From Microdochium bolleyi (taxonomy: Eukaryota > Ascomycota > Sordariomycetes > Xylariales > Microdochiaceae): a stretch of DNA of 64,000 nt. The position numbers were made by a program, and so were the translations under genes. Where the stretch lies: contig KQ964255.1 in NCBI GenBank assembly GCA_001566295.1, positions 868,001 to 932,000 of the forward strand, in the 5' to 3' direction. This document shows positions 1 to 10,585 of the stretch, one piece after another. Under the pieces are notes generated by a model. It saw nothing but the letters and a program-made list of their open reading frames with translations, ran no database searches and was not told the DNA's origin. Position 1 is the stretch's first letter; the number at the start of each line of letters is the position of its first letter.

Positions 1-37
1 CGGGACGCGAAAACTGGCATATTCGGCTCACTAATAG

Positions 38-229
38 CTTGCATGGCTCAAAAGGTCTATGGACATGACCATGATGGAGATTCAGAACTCGCGCGAGCGG
101 GAGCTGCAAGACTGGAAGGATCTCCTGCAGCTTGCAGATCCTCGCTTCGCATTTGTCAGTGCCACCACACCACCCGGGTCGAATCTGTCCATCATCACAG
201 CGGAGTGGCAGGGCGAGGCACCTCAGTGA
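38..229 (+). CDS. O-methyltransferase, last exon only (cut by window edge)
   Basis: This is the C-terminal 63 codons of a SAM-dependent O-methyltransferase of the kind used in fungal secondary metabolism. Bases 1-37 look like the tail of an intron, ending in ..CACTAATAG. The exon then reads LAWLKRSMDMTMMEI.., followed by ERELQDWKDLL and ADPRFAFVS..PPGSNLSII, which is the usual C-terminal end of fungal plant-type O-methyltransferases (the mobile-loop 'DMTMM' segment, then the 'ADPRF' strand and the 'GSNLSII' terminal strand). It ends at the TGA at 227-229. The SAM-binding domain lies outside the window, so substrate and cluster context cannot be judged. The family assignment rests on the C-terminal pattern only. 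Confidence 0.75.
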   Translation, partial: LAWLKRSMDMTMMEIQNSRERELQDWKDLLQLADPRFAFVSATTPPGSNLSIITAEWQGEAPQ

Positions 230-570
230 CGTCTCTCAGCTGGCGCTTAACGGCGGAACGTCTTTCATTTCGAACTGAACAATACGCGTGACTGCTGATG
301 GGGCACGACCAAGGTAAGGTATCAGAGAGTAGCATCGCATCTTGAGTCACATTCTTTCCATACTACAGCGAAACAGTAGCGGGCAGTATGAAAAGGTCAG
401 GTAGTGGGACCGTGGGATTGACTTCCGCCTCAGAGTCGAGAGTGACCCTTAGAAACTCAAGTAGTCAACAGCGAGCCTCTCGGCTTCCTTTGAGATTCTT
501 GACTGGCGCTAAATATGGTTTGGAGGCTATGGAGAGCCAATATGGAGGACCAGACATATTCGCCAAGAGC
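230..570. other. Convergent 3' intergenic region
   Basis: This lies between the methyltransferase stop and the proposed last NMT exon. Both flanking genes end here, so it should hold two 3' UTRs. An 80-codon open frame at 388-630 has no recognisable protein character and overlaps the NMT terminal intron. Confidence 0.5.
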
Positions 571-2298
571 CTAGATTTGTGTTTTGCTGTGGAAAAGGAA
601 AGATTGTTAGTCAGGAAGCACTCGTCATAGAGCAAGACGTTTCAGTCGACCGGGTTTCCAACGCATTCAAGCTCGGCCGAAAATGGAGGACTTACCCTAT
701 GCCACTCAAACCCTCAAGATCCAGCCTGTTGCGCTGATCCACACCACCAGCTATCGGGTTCGCCTTGTAGTTGAACAGGTAATAATGCAGCTGGCCGTCT
801 CCTGGACCGAACTTCTGTTCCTCAAGGAAAAGACCGTTATCCATCAGTGACAAGGCGTTGTAGACGTCGAACTTGTACTTCTTGCAGTAGTACAGCGAGT
901 CCGTGACGAGCTCATTGAGGCGCGCCTTGAGCTCCGCGCGGTCAACCTCCTCCTTCAGGCCAACCTCGGTGGCGTAGTAGAACAGGTATGCCGCCCGGAC
1001 GTTGTTGTGCACCGGGTGGTTAATTACTGACGACTCGAGGCAATAGAAGGAGATGAAGTCGGTGATCTCCTTGTGCGGACCCTCGACAACATATGTCCAG
1101 ACCACACGATCGGGGGTGTCCTCGCTGTTATGCCACAGCCAATGCTCGACCTCATTGTCATCAAACTCCGCCGCCAGCTGGTACTTTGCAAGATATCGTG
1201 TGAGCAGCTTCTGCACGGCGGGGATGTCCTTCTTCTGCATCTCGCGCAGGCCCTTGATCTTGGTACTCTCTGGCGTCGCGTACTTCTTGATCTGGTGCTG
1301 CGGCCGACTGCCTTTGGGAAGATGGCTGAAGCCCACGTCATACAGCTTGGGCCAGTTGATGGCGCGGTGGTAGTAGCGGCATGTGCTAACGGGGCGCGGC
1401 AAGACGATGCCGCCAGTGTAGATGGCCTGGAAAACGCCCTCGAGATTGCAAAGACGGGTAATTTCCTTGATGAGCACCGGCGCTAGTCTCTTCGACCGCA
1501 GCTTCTTGTGGATGCAGAGGAAGTTGACTTCGGATGCGTGCACGACCTTGTCGCGGACGCGGAGCTCTACGGGAATGGCTGCAATGAAGCCGACAAGTCG
1601 TTTCGACTGTGTCGCGCGTACACCTCGGTGCCATTGCTTCTTCCAGCCGGGAGGCATCATAGCCCTGCAATCAGATGGAGTTAGCTGACACATTCTTGTG
1701 ATACCTCAAGGAGTCCTTCAGGGTGATCTCACCACTTGAGAATGCTGGGAGAGTAGTTGAACCGGAACATGGCCTCGTCGTCCTCCACGTAGTGGCCATT
1801 CAGCAACTCATACACCTCCTTGAGCTCCTCGTCTTTTGTAAGGTCCAGCGTCGACCATTCAAAGCCATCAATGAGCGGCATTGGCTCTTTGGGGATGTCG
1901 TCGACGGTCTGGACCTTGATGGGGCCCTCCTCGAATGGTTTGTCTGGATTTTCATTCTCGCCAAACTTCTGCACAGGTTGCGTCGCCCAGAATTTGTATG
2001 CGCCCATGTCCTTGACGTTCTTGCCACTCGAAGCGAGACCAGTCATAATGTCCTGGAGGTTCAGGCGCTTGAGGGCGTCGGCAGCGGCATTGGGGTCGTT
2101 GGAGCTCGATCCGCTGAGCTCGCTGGCGAGGGCTGGGTTGAGGTCGAGCAGCTGATTCACCTGGTCGGTTGTGAGGCCGCCGAGGGCTTCTTGGATCTTC
2201 TTGGCTGTCTTGTCCTTGTCCTTGCCGGTGTCTTTGCCCTTGCCCTTCGCGGGCTTGGATTCGTCGGCCATGGTGTGCTGTATGGAGCTGCTGCTCAA
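571..2298 (-). CDS. NMT1: Glycylpeptide N-tetradecanoyltransferase (N-myristoyltransferase)
   Basis: Transfers myristate from myristoyl-CoA to N-terminal glycines, including those of Arf and G-alpha proteins, on ribosome-associated or cytosolic substrates. Exon 1 (2298-1733) encodes a lysine-rich N-terminus and the NMT start motif ..EWSTLDLTKDEELKEVYELL.. up to NYSPSILKW. A 68-nt intron (1665-1732) restores W-A-MMPPGWKKQW. Exon 2 (1664-696) carries EVNFLCIHKKLRSKRLAP (acyl-CoA site), YYHRAINWPKLYDVGF and GGVDQRNRLDLEGLSGIG near the end. The frame runs into a perfect GTAAGT donor at 695. An intron with branch CTGACTAAC and acceptor CCACAG leads to a 16-nt exon (586-571), giving about 516 aa. 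A second in-frame ATG at 2271 (MADESK) is an equally plausible start. The last five residues are the weak point, because the family normally ends in a Leu whose carboxylate is catalytic. The core call is very secure. Confidence 0.95.
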
Positions 2299-2808
2299 TG
2301 GCGTTTGAGTGATCGCGGGGTGCTTCGAGGTCGGAGGTTTGGGTGGTAGAGACTGCGCGAGTTGCAGCAGCTGTTGCGTGTCGTCGAGCCACGCTGTTCT
2401 TCCAGGTGCGCGGGTATGGCTGGGAATTCGCGGAAGGACAGCTAAGAGTTCCAGGGTTTCATCTCCTCTGATCGCAAGCTGCAGAGCGCTGTCCCCTCCA
2501 GAGCTGCTGCATCACACGGCGCGGGGCACCGAGAGATGGCAGTCATGGTGGGGAACGTGGCCCACTGCCGTCCACGCCAGATTCTTCAGGGCCCCACTCG
2601 TTGGACAACTGGTACGAGCAGCAACGAGGACAAACTGTAGCAAGAGTAAATGCCGTGATTCAAAGTTATTTTATGTGCTCTTCTTGGAACTAAGTACACC
2701 CTTTGAGCAGCAAGTTCTGAAGCTATTCGGTCAAGACACTCACACCGTGTAGGTGTGGCCTCTGAGTATTTCGACAAGGTTTCCATGGCAGCCTTACGAT
2801 GCTGCAGT
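2299..2808. other. NMT1 upstream region
   Basis: This 510-bp stretch separates the NMT1 start from the stop of the next minus-strand gene. It should hold the NMT1 promoter and the 3' UTR of the hydrolase. The open frames here on both strands lack coding character, and no repeat or RNA was recognised. Confidence 0.4.
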
Positions 2809-4297
2809 TTAGTGCTCAAAGGCCCTCATGACAGCCAACGGAATAGTGGAAGACATCATTACATGGTTGTGCCCTGGCCGGCAATGAAATTGTCAGCTCG
2901 TGTGCTTCTTCGAGCTGCTAGCCTGCTGACTTACCTCCATATCGCACAATTTCTTCCCGAACAACGATGTCTGGGTGATCCGGCGGGCCCGACGAGACAA
3001 TAGCTGTAAAAGTTCCGTCGCCATACGCTGTGGTCACTCCAGCCTTCCATGTTCCGAACTCATCATCACCCATAGTCCTGCCAACGACGGCTTGCGCTGC
3101 GGAACGGAAAAGAATATCGCTTTGGAGGTATGGGATCTCCGCATCATCCTTGGCGTGAATTAGTGTGAGCCGCAGCCTCTTGGTGGTATTTTGCACAACA
3201 CGTGCAAGGCGTTCATCCGACGGCCACTTGTCGACGAGGAACTTCTGGATAGAGTCGACTAGAGGCTTGATGCTCTTGATCGGCGAGAGCACAGGGACGA
3301 CGCCTCCCGCCGTGTACGATGTGAGCAGCTCAGGCAGGTTGGAGAAAGCGGCGATGAGAATAACACCAGCAAAATCGATACCTTGGAGAGCAAAGTGTTC
3401 CACGACGCCACTGGTGACAGCAGTTCCTAGGCTCTGACCCATAACCACGATCCGGTCGGCCGGAACGCCTGCAACCTCCATGACCCAGTTGACCAGCGTG
3501 ACACCATCAAGGATCAGACCTGCTTCGGTAGGCTTCCCGCTGGACTTGCCAAAGCCCCGGTAGTCAATGGTGAGAAGATGGTAATTTGAAGCATCAGTCA
3601 GAGAGTGATAGTGGTCAGTCCGGAAGCCCTGGGCAATGTGACCAGCATTCTTGGGAGGCGCACGTAAGCTATGTGTCCACGTTCAAGCAACTTGATGAGC
3701 ACTCACTCCGTGAACTACCGCTACTTGTCAGACTATACAAGTCAGTAGCTGGGGGATTTAGTCTTGAGCTTACAGGATATTATGACACGAGCTTCGGGGT
3801 CGTTCTTCAGTAGCTTGAAGCCCAAAGTCGATTCGATCTGAGATGAGTGGCCGGCGGATGCTTTGGTTAGTTTGGCCTCGTTCTTTAGATAAGCCGTGGT
3901 GGGCAAGATGTGCCACGCGTAGAGTTGCACGCTATCTGCTGTTGCGATCGAGAACGGGGTGACTTGGTTCTCTTTGCGTTGCGTGTGTCAACACCATATC
4001 TGCCGACACAACTCGGGTAGATGTGCAGCAGGCTAGACTCACTGGCGAACGCCCAGTACTCGGGGCAGTCCAGGTCATGCCAAAAGAGCGTGTTGATCTT
4101 GTGGGCGTAAAGGAAGCTTGGAAGACAAGTCAGCACATCTGCATGGCATCTTGGCAGACCCGGGCCACATGAGGGAGCTCTCACTGTCGTTGGAAGAAGG
4201 GGATGGAGCCGAGGCCGATAAAGGTGATGTAGAGCACCAAGGGCGCAGCGAGGCCTGCAACGAGGACCGACGGCCATGCAGCGCTTCTAGGTGACAT
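2809..4297 (-). CDS. ABHD12-like membrane-anchored alpha/beta hydrolase
   Basis: A serine hydrolase of about 393 aa, probably a lysophospholipase or monoacylglycerol-lipase-type enzyme facing the ER or Golgi lumen. Residues ~9-35 form one N-terminal membrane span (PSVLVAGLAAPLVLYITF). The fold motifs follow in order: VVHGNAGHIAQG (oxyanion loop, ~135), DYRGFGKSSG, nucleophile elbow GQSLG (Ser ~207), HAKDDAEIP (acid ~302) and GGHNHVM (His ~374 or 376). Six exons close in frame: 4297-4185, 4116-4043, 3971-3774, a 17-nt microexon 3707-3723, 3649-2935 and 2873-2809. The microexon supplies the VVHG of the oxyanion loop, so it must be included. The exact lipid substrate is not visible in the sequence. 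Confidence 0.88.
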
Positions 4298-5595
4298 GAC
4301 GAGCAGTTGTTGCCTCACTGTTGCCGGATTGCGGCAAGACGGAGGGATGCGATGGAGGTTGTTTGGTGTCTTGGTTGCCTGTGGGCTCCGCAGAGAGGCG
4401 GTCCAGAAGACTGCACTCTATTTAGGTCACTAAATGGCTGAGACGTGGCCCTGGTGGCAAGCAGAAGACGCAAGCTACTCGAGTGGGTGGCTCTCGTCGC
4501 TGCCACATGGCGAACTTCACGCCTGCCGCATCTCACTCGATCTGGCATGCCCTTCTCCAGCATTGGCAGGTGTATTACTTGATTACACCTGCATGCAATA
4601 CCGCGTAGCCAGGAACGCATCTGAGGGCTTGGAGCTTGCAACTTGGAGCCTTCGAACCACGTACCAGGCAGCTAGATTCGACAACACTGCCAAACTCGAG
4701 GTAGGTGCACGGCATGGCACGGCTTGGCACTGGCAAGTCATCCTCTCTGAGCTAATCTCGTCTTCATTTCGGAGCCAGTCAGCCTGCCTGTCGCCGTTGG
4801 TGAATGAGACCTGCCAGAGTCGAATGGCTGGACGCGCAAGTGGAGACGACAGATGGCAAGCACGGGCCATATCCTGCCGGGCTGTCGCGATTCGTGACAA
4901 CGCACGCTTCATGTGGCAGAGGTGCCAACCGCTGAGCCTCAACAGGGAAGCTCTAGCCGTCTACTTCGCCCTCCTTGGTAGACTGGGTCACCTCCAGCCC
5001 GGAGACATGTATGTCCAGCTTCGGATTAGAAACTCGTCTTTGGTCTTTGCAGAGACGGCACTAGAAGTCATTTGGATTGGAGGGAGGCTGCACACGTTCA
5101 TCAACGAGTCAAGCCCTGGCCAGCATCGCAAATCGTGTCTCGGCGGCTTTGGAGCGGGCCAGAGTCCCTGGCTGTCGTAGAGCATCCATGGATATCTTCG
5201 CCTCAGGTACCCGTCCACGTGCCGCCAGAGTTCGTGCTCGCTATTGCTCTTGCTGCTCATGCGCCTCCTGCCTTGCCCTGGACGCCGGTGCTGTGGCCTC
5301 GACGGTTCCCTTTCTGCACGTGAGCTGGCGTGTTGCACTTGTCGAGTGCATCCACAAGTAACTAGACCTTGGTTGGAGCTTCCCCGACTGGTGGTGGCCA
5401 CTTATATCAGACACGGCCCGCTGCACACCTCACTTGTTCCCTCCTCCTGCGCGGTAGCACGGGTCGTCTCGAGCTTCGTCACTCTCCCACGGTCTCCTCG
5501 CCAATTATTGCTCCGACTCCCCCCTTACATGGCCGCACACGCTCCAGTCTTGCGCGCTCAGACCGGCAGGCCTCTTTGCTGCGACCGTCACCACC
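4298..5595. other. Long intergenic region between divergent genes
   Basis: About 1.3 kb between the starts of the minus-strand hydrolase and plus-strand SWC3. It is expected to hold both promoters. A 248-codon open frame on the plus strand (4434-5180) is listed separately at low confidence. A pyrimidine-rich tract lies before the SWC3 ATG. Confidence 0.4.
4434..5180 (+). CDS. Possible orphan ORF, 248 aa, probably not a gene
   Basis: An uninterrupted frame of 248 codons, begins MAETWPWWQAE and ends GQSPWLS. I recognise no domain. The composition (many Trp, Cys, Arg and Ser) is unlike neighbouring proteins. It contains no clear signal peptide or membrane segment, and it lies in the divergent promoter interval of two solid genes. 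It is recorded because its length is more than expected for noise in such a short interval. RNA evidence would be needed before treating it as real. Confidence 0.12.
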   Translation: MAETWPWWQAEDASYSSGWLSSLPHGELHACRISLDLACPSPALAGVLLDYTCMQYRVARNASEGLELATWSLRTTYQAARFDNTAKLEVGARHGTAWHWQVILSELISSSFRSQSACLSPLVNETCQSRMAGRASGDDRWQARAISCRAVAIRDNARFMWQRCQPLSLNREALAVYFALLGRLGHLQPGDMYVQLRIRNSSLVFAETALEVIWIGGRLHTFINESSPGQHRKSCLGGFGAGQSPWLS

Positions 5596-7915
5596 ATGGA
5601 GCGCAAGCGCAAGCTCCCGGCGCGAGCCGCCGCGCGCGTTGAGCATGTCTCCAAGAAGCGCACCTCGACACCGCCCGCCGACCGCTCCCTGACGCCCAAG
5701 ACGATCACGCCCCAGCCAGAGCCAGAGCCCGAGCCAGAGCCAGAAGCACCGCGGCTTCCGACTTCCATATCCGCCGCCACGCCCCTGCCTACGGTCGACA
5801 AGGAGCAACTGGCCAACCTCTCCAACGGTCAATACCAGTCCGTGCAAGAAAGGTACGTCTGATAGCTTACCCTGGCAGAGACACGCCTTGGTCCTCCTAC
5901 GTCCCCGCCGGCCTCGAGACTGACTTCTCCTGTTTCTGGCAAACAGTGGTGTGCTTAGCGAGTCCCTTTCGAGGTCACGACAAAAATGGATCCACGAAGG
6001 CATCTTCGAAAAGTACTGGACGAAACCAACAAAACGAAAGGGCGTTGTCAAGGAGGAGCCCAACAACCCGCCAAAGGACAGCATGGTCAAGATTGGGTCT
6101 GTCACAATCACCATCGAGCCGCATGTCATTGAAGCCACGATGTTCGCTGTCAAGAATCCAAAGCCGCCGATGGCTGCCACGTCCTCCGCGCCGCGCCCGG
6201 TTGTGCAGTACGGTCCGCCTCACGGCACAATGCCACCACCTCCAACACCAAAGAACACCCTATCTATTCCAACCAAACAAAGTCCCGCGCCCGAGTTGCA
6301 GTCCACAGCTGCGCCGTCCTCCCAACTTCCTTCAGCTCCGGACGCTACGCCAGTGGCGGCGACAGTGCCAGCCCCGCTCGCAGCACCAGAGCCTACCAAA
6401 GACTCGCCTCGTGGGGAAACGCCTGCAACGCCGGCCAATCCTGGCACTACAGCACAGCCTGTTCCTTCGCCGGCCACGGCCGCATCTGCTCCAACAACGA
6501 GTTTGGCTGCCACCAACGGTGTAGAGTCAGGTACCACAGCACCACAAGCAATACCGAGTGGTCCCCATACTCCCGTCAGCGTTGCACCAGCCGCCGTCAA
6601 GGTGGAAGCTCGGCAGCCTCAACCTATGCCACCTCGTCCAGCTCAAGGCTTGCCAGTCCAAGCCAGTCCACCTATGGCGAGTCCAGGCGCAACCATCAAG
6701 CCCGCAACACCTCAGGCCAAGGCCGGTCCCAGCCTGCAGCCCGGGGCGGACCCAATTATAGTCATACTGGCTGAGAAGGCGTCTAACGACCCACAGCTTA
6801 GAGATCTGATGAAGCGTGTGGCCGTAGGGGAGGCTTCTCCTGCTGAACTGAAACACTTTCAGGGCATCATTGACCAGATCACAATCGACTATAAGAAGAA
6901 AAATCCACCCAACCCGAAAGCCGAGGCACTCGTGGTAACGGGCACTGGCAAGACCGTTAAGTACTTTGCTGATGAGGTCCGCAACATACTCAATATAGTA
7001 CTCAGCTCCAACCCGCACCAACGCTCTTTCGATCTGAAGGTGCCCCCAAATAGCGACCCATTAGTTATCCATCTCGTCAAGAAGGCTCTTGACAATCCGA
7101 CTTTGCGGGAATCCATCTTCAGAGCGGCGAATGGACGCACCCAGCAGGTGGATGCCACGGAGATCAAGGCCGTGCTTGAAAACTTCATGGCCCATATGAA
7201 GCAACAGCCGCAGGCGGGAGGCAACCCCGGCGCCGCACATGGCCAGAGTGCTCAGGCTGCTGGATCAGCTGGCAATATTGCAAATCAGCCCGCAAAGGCC
7301 AGGAAACCATCACAGTCCAACGTCGCAGGTGGTGCTCCAACACAGCAAGCCTTGCGCTCGAAAGGGCCCCCACCAGCTGCCAGGATGGACATCTCGGCTG
7401 TTGTCTTCGAGTTTGCCGGTGGCTCAAGTGATCGTTACATGTTTCCCAAGTTCAGCATCCTCGAGCAGACAGCCCCTCACGAAGTGATCGCCTCGTTTCT
7501 GATCGTTCGAAAAGGGAGCAACTCGGAGTATGGCGGAGACCCGGCTCTCGACTATTATCAGCCGGTGACCATCAGGCTAAACTCGATGTCTGGAAAGCAT
7601 CTTGACCACTTCTTCAGGGTCGTCGCGCCTGCCGAGGAGGTGCAAAGATATATGAACGACGTCATGGACAACATGACCCGAGCCGAGTATGTGCTCCTCG
7701 CAATGCGATTACCGCGTAGCGAGAAAGACACAAGCATCGACGAGACAACAGCAGACGAGGCGATGGTGGATGTATCAGCCAAGGCCGAAGCGCCGGGGGT
7801 GTTCTGGCTCTCCAAGCCTGCACCAGTCGCCGAGACGGCAATCCTGCACAAGTCTTCACTCAAGGCGATGGACGAGGACGAGCATTATCAGAAGTTCATA
7901 TCCACAGTGAGCTAG
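5596..7915 (+). CDS. SWC3: SWR1-complex subunit 3 (Swc3) homologue
   Basis: A subunit of the nuclear SWR1 chromatin remodeller, which exchanges H2A for H2A.Z. Exon 1 (5596-5852) encodes a basic N-terminus and a Pro-Glu repeat (PEPEPEPEPEAP), then LPTVDKEQLANLSNGQYQSV. A 94-nt intron (5853-5946) restores QES-GVLSESLSRSRQKW. The Swc3 domain continues with GIFEKYWTKPTKRKG, NPPKDSMVKIG and TITIEPHVIEATMF. Residues ~155-290 are Pro/Ala/Thr-rich and disordered. A C-terminal conserved part includes FPKFSILEQTAPHEVIASFLI and EYVLLAMRLPR. The product is about 741 aa. Fungal Swc3 proteins are known for this conserved head with a low-complexity middle. The start codon follows a C/T-rich leader and is the only sensible one. 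Confidence 0.88.
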
Positions 7916-8575
7916 CAGCATCTGCGGAAACACACGCTGCTTTCTTGATTTATCTTGTACAATGGGAATGATACCAGGAAGGCGCTTGGGAGTTATGTGT
8001 TTCGACTGTTCAATACAATTATTCGAGAAGAGGCTGGAAGACAAGTTCTTTTCCTAGTTAGCTTTGCATTGATTCAAGGCAAATTTCCAGCAGAGTTGGG
8101 CAGCTCTGAGGATGGTTCAAGAGGCTCAGACGGAAGCTAGCCCATCTTCGCTTGATGGGGCGGGCTGTTCTGTAAGTAAATTACATTCACTGCAGGACCA
8201 TGTCAACAAATTGTCTCGTTCCTTCACAAGTTAACAAGCTTGCTGGTTGTTGAATTGTAAGGAGGAAACTGCATGGCAAGGTCAGGAGATCATGTATGCC
8301 TCGGTCATTGTACGCCGCATGATGCTCGACTTGAAGGGAGGCTGAAGTTGCTGAAATTCCCCGCCATTATCGTTTCGTCAAGACTTTGTGCTCGCTGGAC
8401 CATTTCCTCACAGCTCAGTAACGGGACTCACGCAGACCAGAAGTAGGATCATAGGGGCACACATAATGTCGCATCCCAAAGCAAGTCCGCTTTCACATTG
8501 ACGACACTCTTCCCTCATGGAAGCAACATGCATGTCTTCATGTCTCCTCACCTTGAGACTCGAAAGACGCCGTCA
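7916..8575. other. Convergent 3' intergenic region
   Basis: 660 bp between the stops of SWC3 (+) and a hydrolase (-). It is AT-richer than the flanking coding DNA, as expected for two 3' UTRs. Nothing else was recognised. Confidence 0.4.
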
Positions 8576-9897
8576 TCACCGCCCACTCAACTTCTCTCCA
8601 GCCATGCACCTCTCATCCAGCAACGTATTGAACCAGCGCGTCCTCTCCACAATCGGCCCGTGCCCCAGGCCCTTCTCAATCGACATGTACCCCGGCCGGA
8701 TCGCGTCCATTAGCCTCTTCCCATGCGACACATCGATCATGGCGTCCCGATCCCCGTGGACGATCCATATTCTCTCCCTGCCCACCCGGTCCGCAATGTC
8801 CTCCAGCTGCTCCTTCGACTTGCGGTGCGTCCCCGCGCCAAAGACCTGCGCCCAGAATCCGAGTCGCGAGAACTGCTCGCTGTACGGCGGCGTCTCGCGA
8901 CGGAGCACGTCCTGCGCGGCGCACCGCTCGTAATTGGTCGCGAACCGCCCGTACCGGCCGCCGTTGACGTGTGCCGGTGGTGGGTTGCAGTACGGCGTAT
9001 CCGCGTCCGGGACCACGGCGTCGTCAGGGGCGTGGATCCAGGCGGTCGAGTAGATCCGTGTACAGAAGTACTGGACGCTCTGCTCGACAGACTTGGGGAT
9101 CATGAAGGCGAAGCGCTCGGTCAGGGACTCGTACAGGGTCAGCTTGGGCTGCTGCTCCTTCGCGGCAGGGGTCTGAGCCTCGGCGATGTCGGCGGCCTGC
9201 TCCTCCGCGACCTCCGCCGCGATAGAGCTGGCGCTGCTGTCCACTGAGAATGCCGGCGAGGTGCTCACGAGGCCGAGGCTCGCAATGCGTTCGGGCTCCA
9301 AGAGCGCCAGCTCCTGCGCGATCATCCCGCCCATGCTGATGCCCATGACGTGGACCTCGCGCTTCCTCTCCTTCTTGTTGTTGTCTTCCTGCCGGTCCTC
9401 GTTGGTGACGATACCCCAGCCTAGATGATCCAGCACCTCGACGGCGTCCTTGGCCATTTCGCTTGTCGAGTACCACCGTAGCAGGGGCTTGTCGGAGCCG
9501 CCAACGCCGCGATTCTCGATCAGCAGCACGCTGTACTTCTTGCCGTGTGTGTGGCCAAAATGCAGCGTTTGCCGCTGATATGACGCCTTGGCTAGGCCCA
9601 GGCCGCAGAGGAGCTGTGGTTTTGGTGTCAATGGTCTGAATCTTGGCTCTAATTAGTAGGCAGACTCACAAGTAACTTGATGGGCCCGTCACCATGCACC
9701 TCCCACGCCACCCTGAGCGCGCCGCCACGGTTCGCTGCAACCGGCAGCAGGCCTTTCTGGTGCGGCACGAGGTCCCATATCGCTGTTTGAAAGGCCGGCG
9801 ACTGGCGGATCTGCGTGAGTGGCGGGTACTGCTGCTTTGTTGAGATATTATCACCACTGCTTGCTGCCGGAGCGGAGGCCCTGTGGATGACGAGCAC
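8576..9897 (-). CDS. Alpha/beta-fold hydrolase (soluble, fungal enol-lactonase/epoxide-hydrolase-like)
   Basis: A soluble alpha/beta hydrolase of about 421 aa in two exons (9897-9670 and 9613-8576, 56-nt intron, phase 0). Visible motifs are ALRVAWEVHGDGPIKLL..CGLG (strand 3 and oxyanion region), HTHGKKYSVLLIENRGVGGSD, the nucleophile elbow GISMGG (Ser ~169), VHGDRDAMIDV (acid) and GLGHGP (His). An Ala/Glu-rich insertion (AAEVAEEQAADIAEA) sits in the lid region. The fungal family with 'FGHTHG..Y.VL..DNRG' is widespread but has no firm substrate. A CTAAC-CACAG pattern just before the second residue block suggests that an upstream exon could exist, but I could not close one in frame, so the ATG at 9897 is kept. 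Confidence 0.85.
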
Positions 9898-10585
9898 GAA
9901 GGTTAGTGCAACATTGTGAAGATACGCAGTATATCGTGTAGAAAGGTTCGTGTAACCTCACGAGATCTTCCGGCCTGAGCAAGAGAGCATCTACAGCTGG
10001 GAAGACGGCATACGAAGAAAGAGTGGTGGCTCTGCTGTCTCTGCTTCTTGAGTAGCGTGACTGTTGCATATTGAGGGCATGGATCACATGTTTGGCTGGG
10101 TGGCGGGCTTGTAAAGAGAGACTTACATGGCTGTATTGGCAACCGTCTGATTTCTCGGTTGGACAATCTTTGCCGGATGAACAGACGAAATTCACAAGGA
10201 TTTTACGGAAACGGCGGACTGGTATGAATAGGCAAATGTGCCAATGTGAAGGTAGGGCTGGACTTTGGTCGAGAGCAAGTGGGAGGGTTGTTGTTGGTCA
10301 CACAAAGTCAACCAGGCAGGCACTAATCCGGTTTGATAGGCGGGGCTCGCGCGTCGCATGGCCCCCTGGAGTTGGAGTGCCAGACTTGGTGGAACAAGGT
10401 ACCCTGGGTTAATCACATGGACCAGGGGAGATGATACGTCTCGGAACCTCGGTAAGCAAGTCAGGCCTGAAAGAATCACAACGTCTAATATGGGTATCTC
10501 AACCTATTCAAACTGCTATCAAATAAAGCCAACGCCACGCAGTCCAGGAAAAGGACACTTCAGGAAAACCATCCTCTTGCCCACA
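9898..10585. other. Intergenic region upstream of the hydrolase, downstream of kinesin
   Basis: 688 bp expected to hold the hydrolase promoter and the kinesin 3' UTR. A minus-strand frame (9851-10195) with MQQSRYSRSRDSRATT and a GTGAGG donor was tested as a 5' exon, but its phase does not match the hydrolase exon. No other feature was seen. Confidence 0.4.

Noticed and set aside
1723..2349. 208-codon plus-strand frame
   Set aside because: Antisense shadow of N-myristoyltransferase exon 1.
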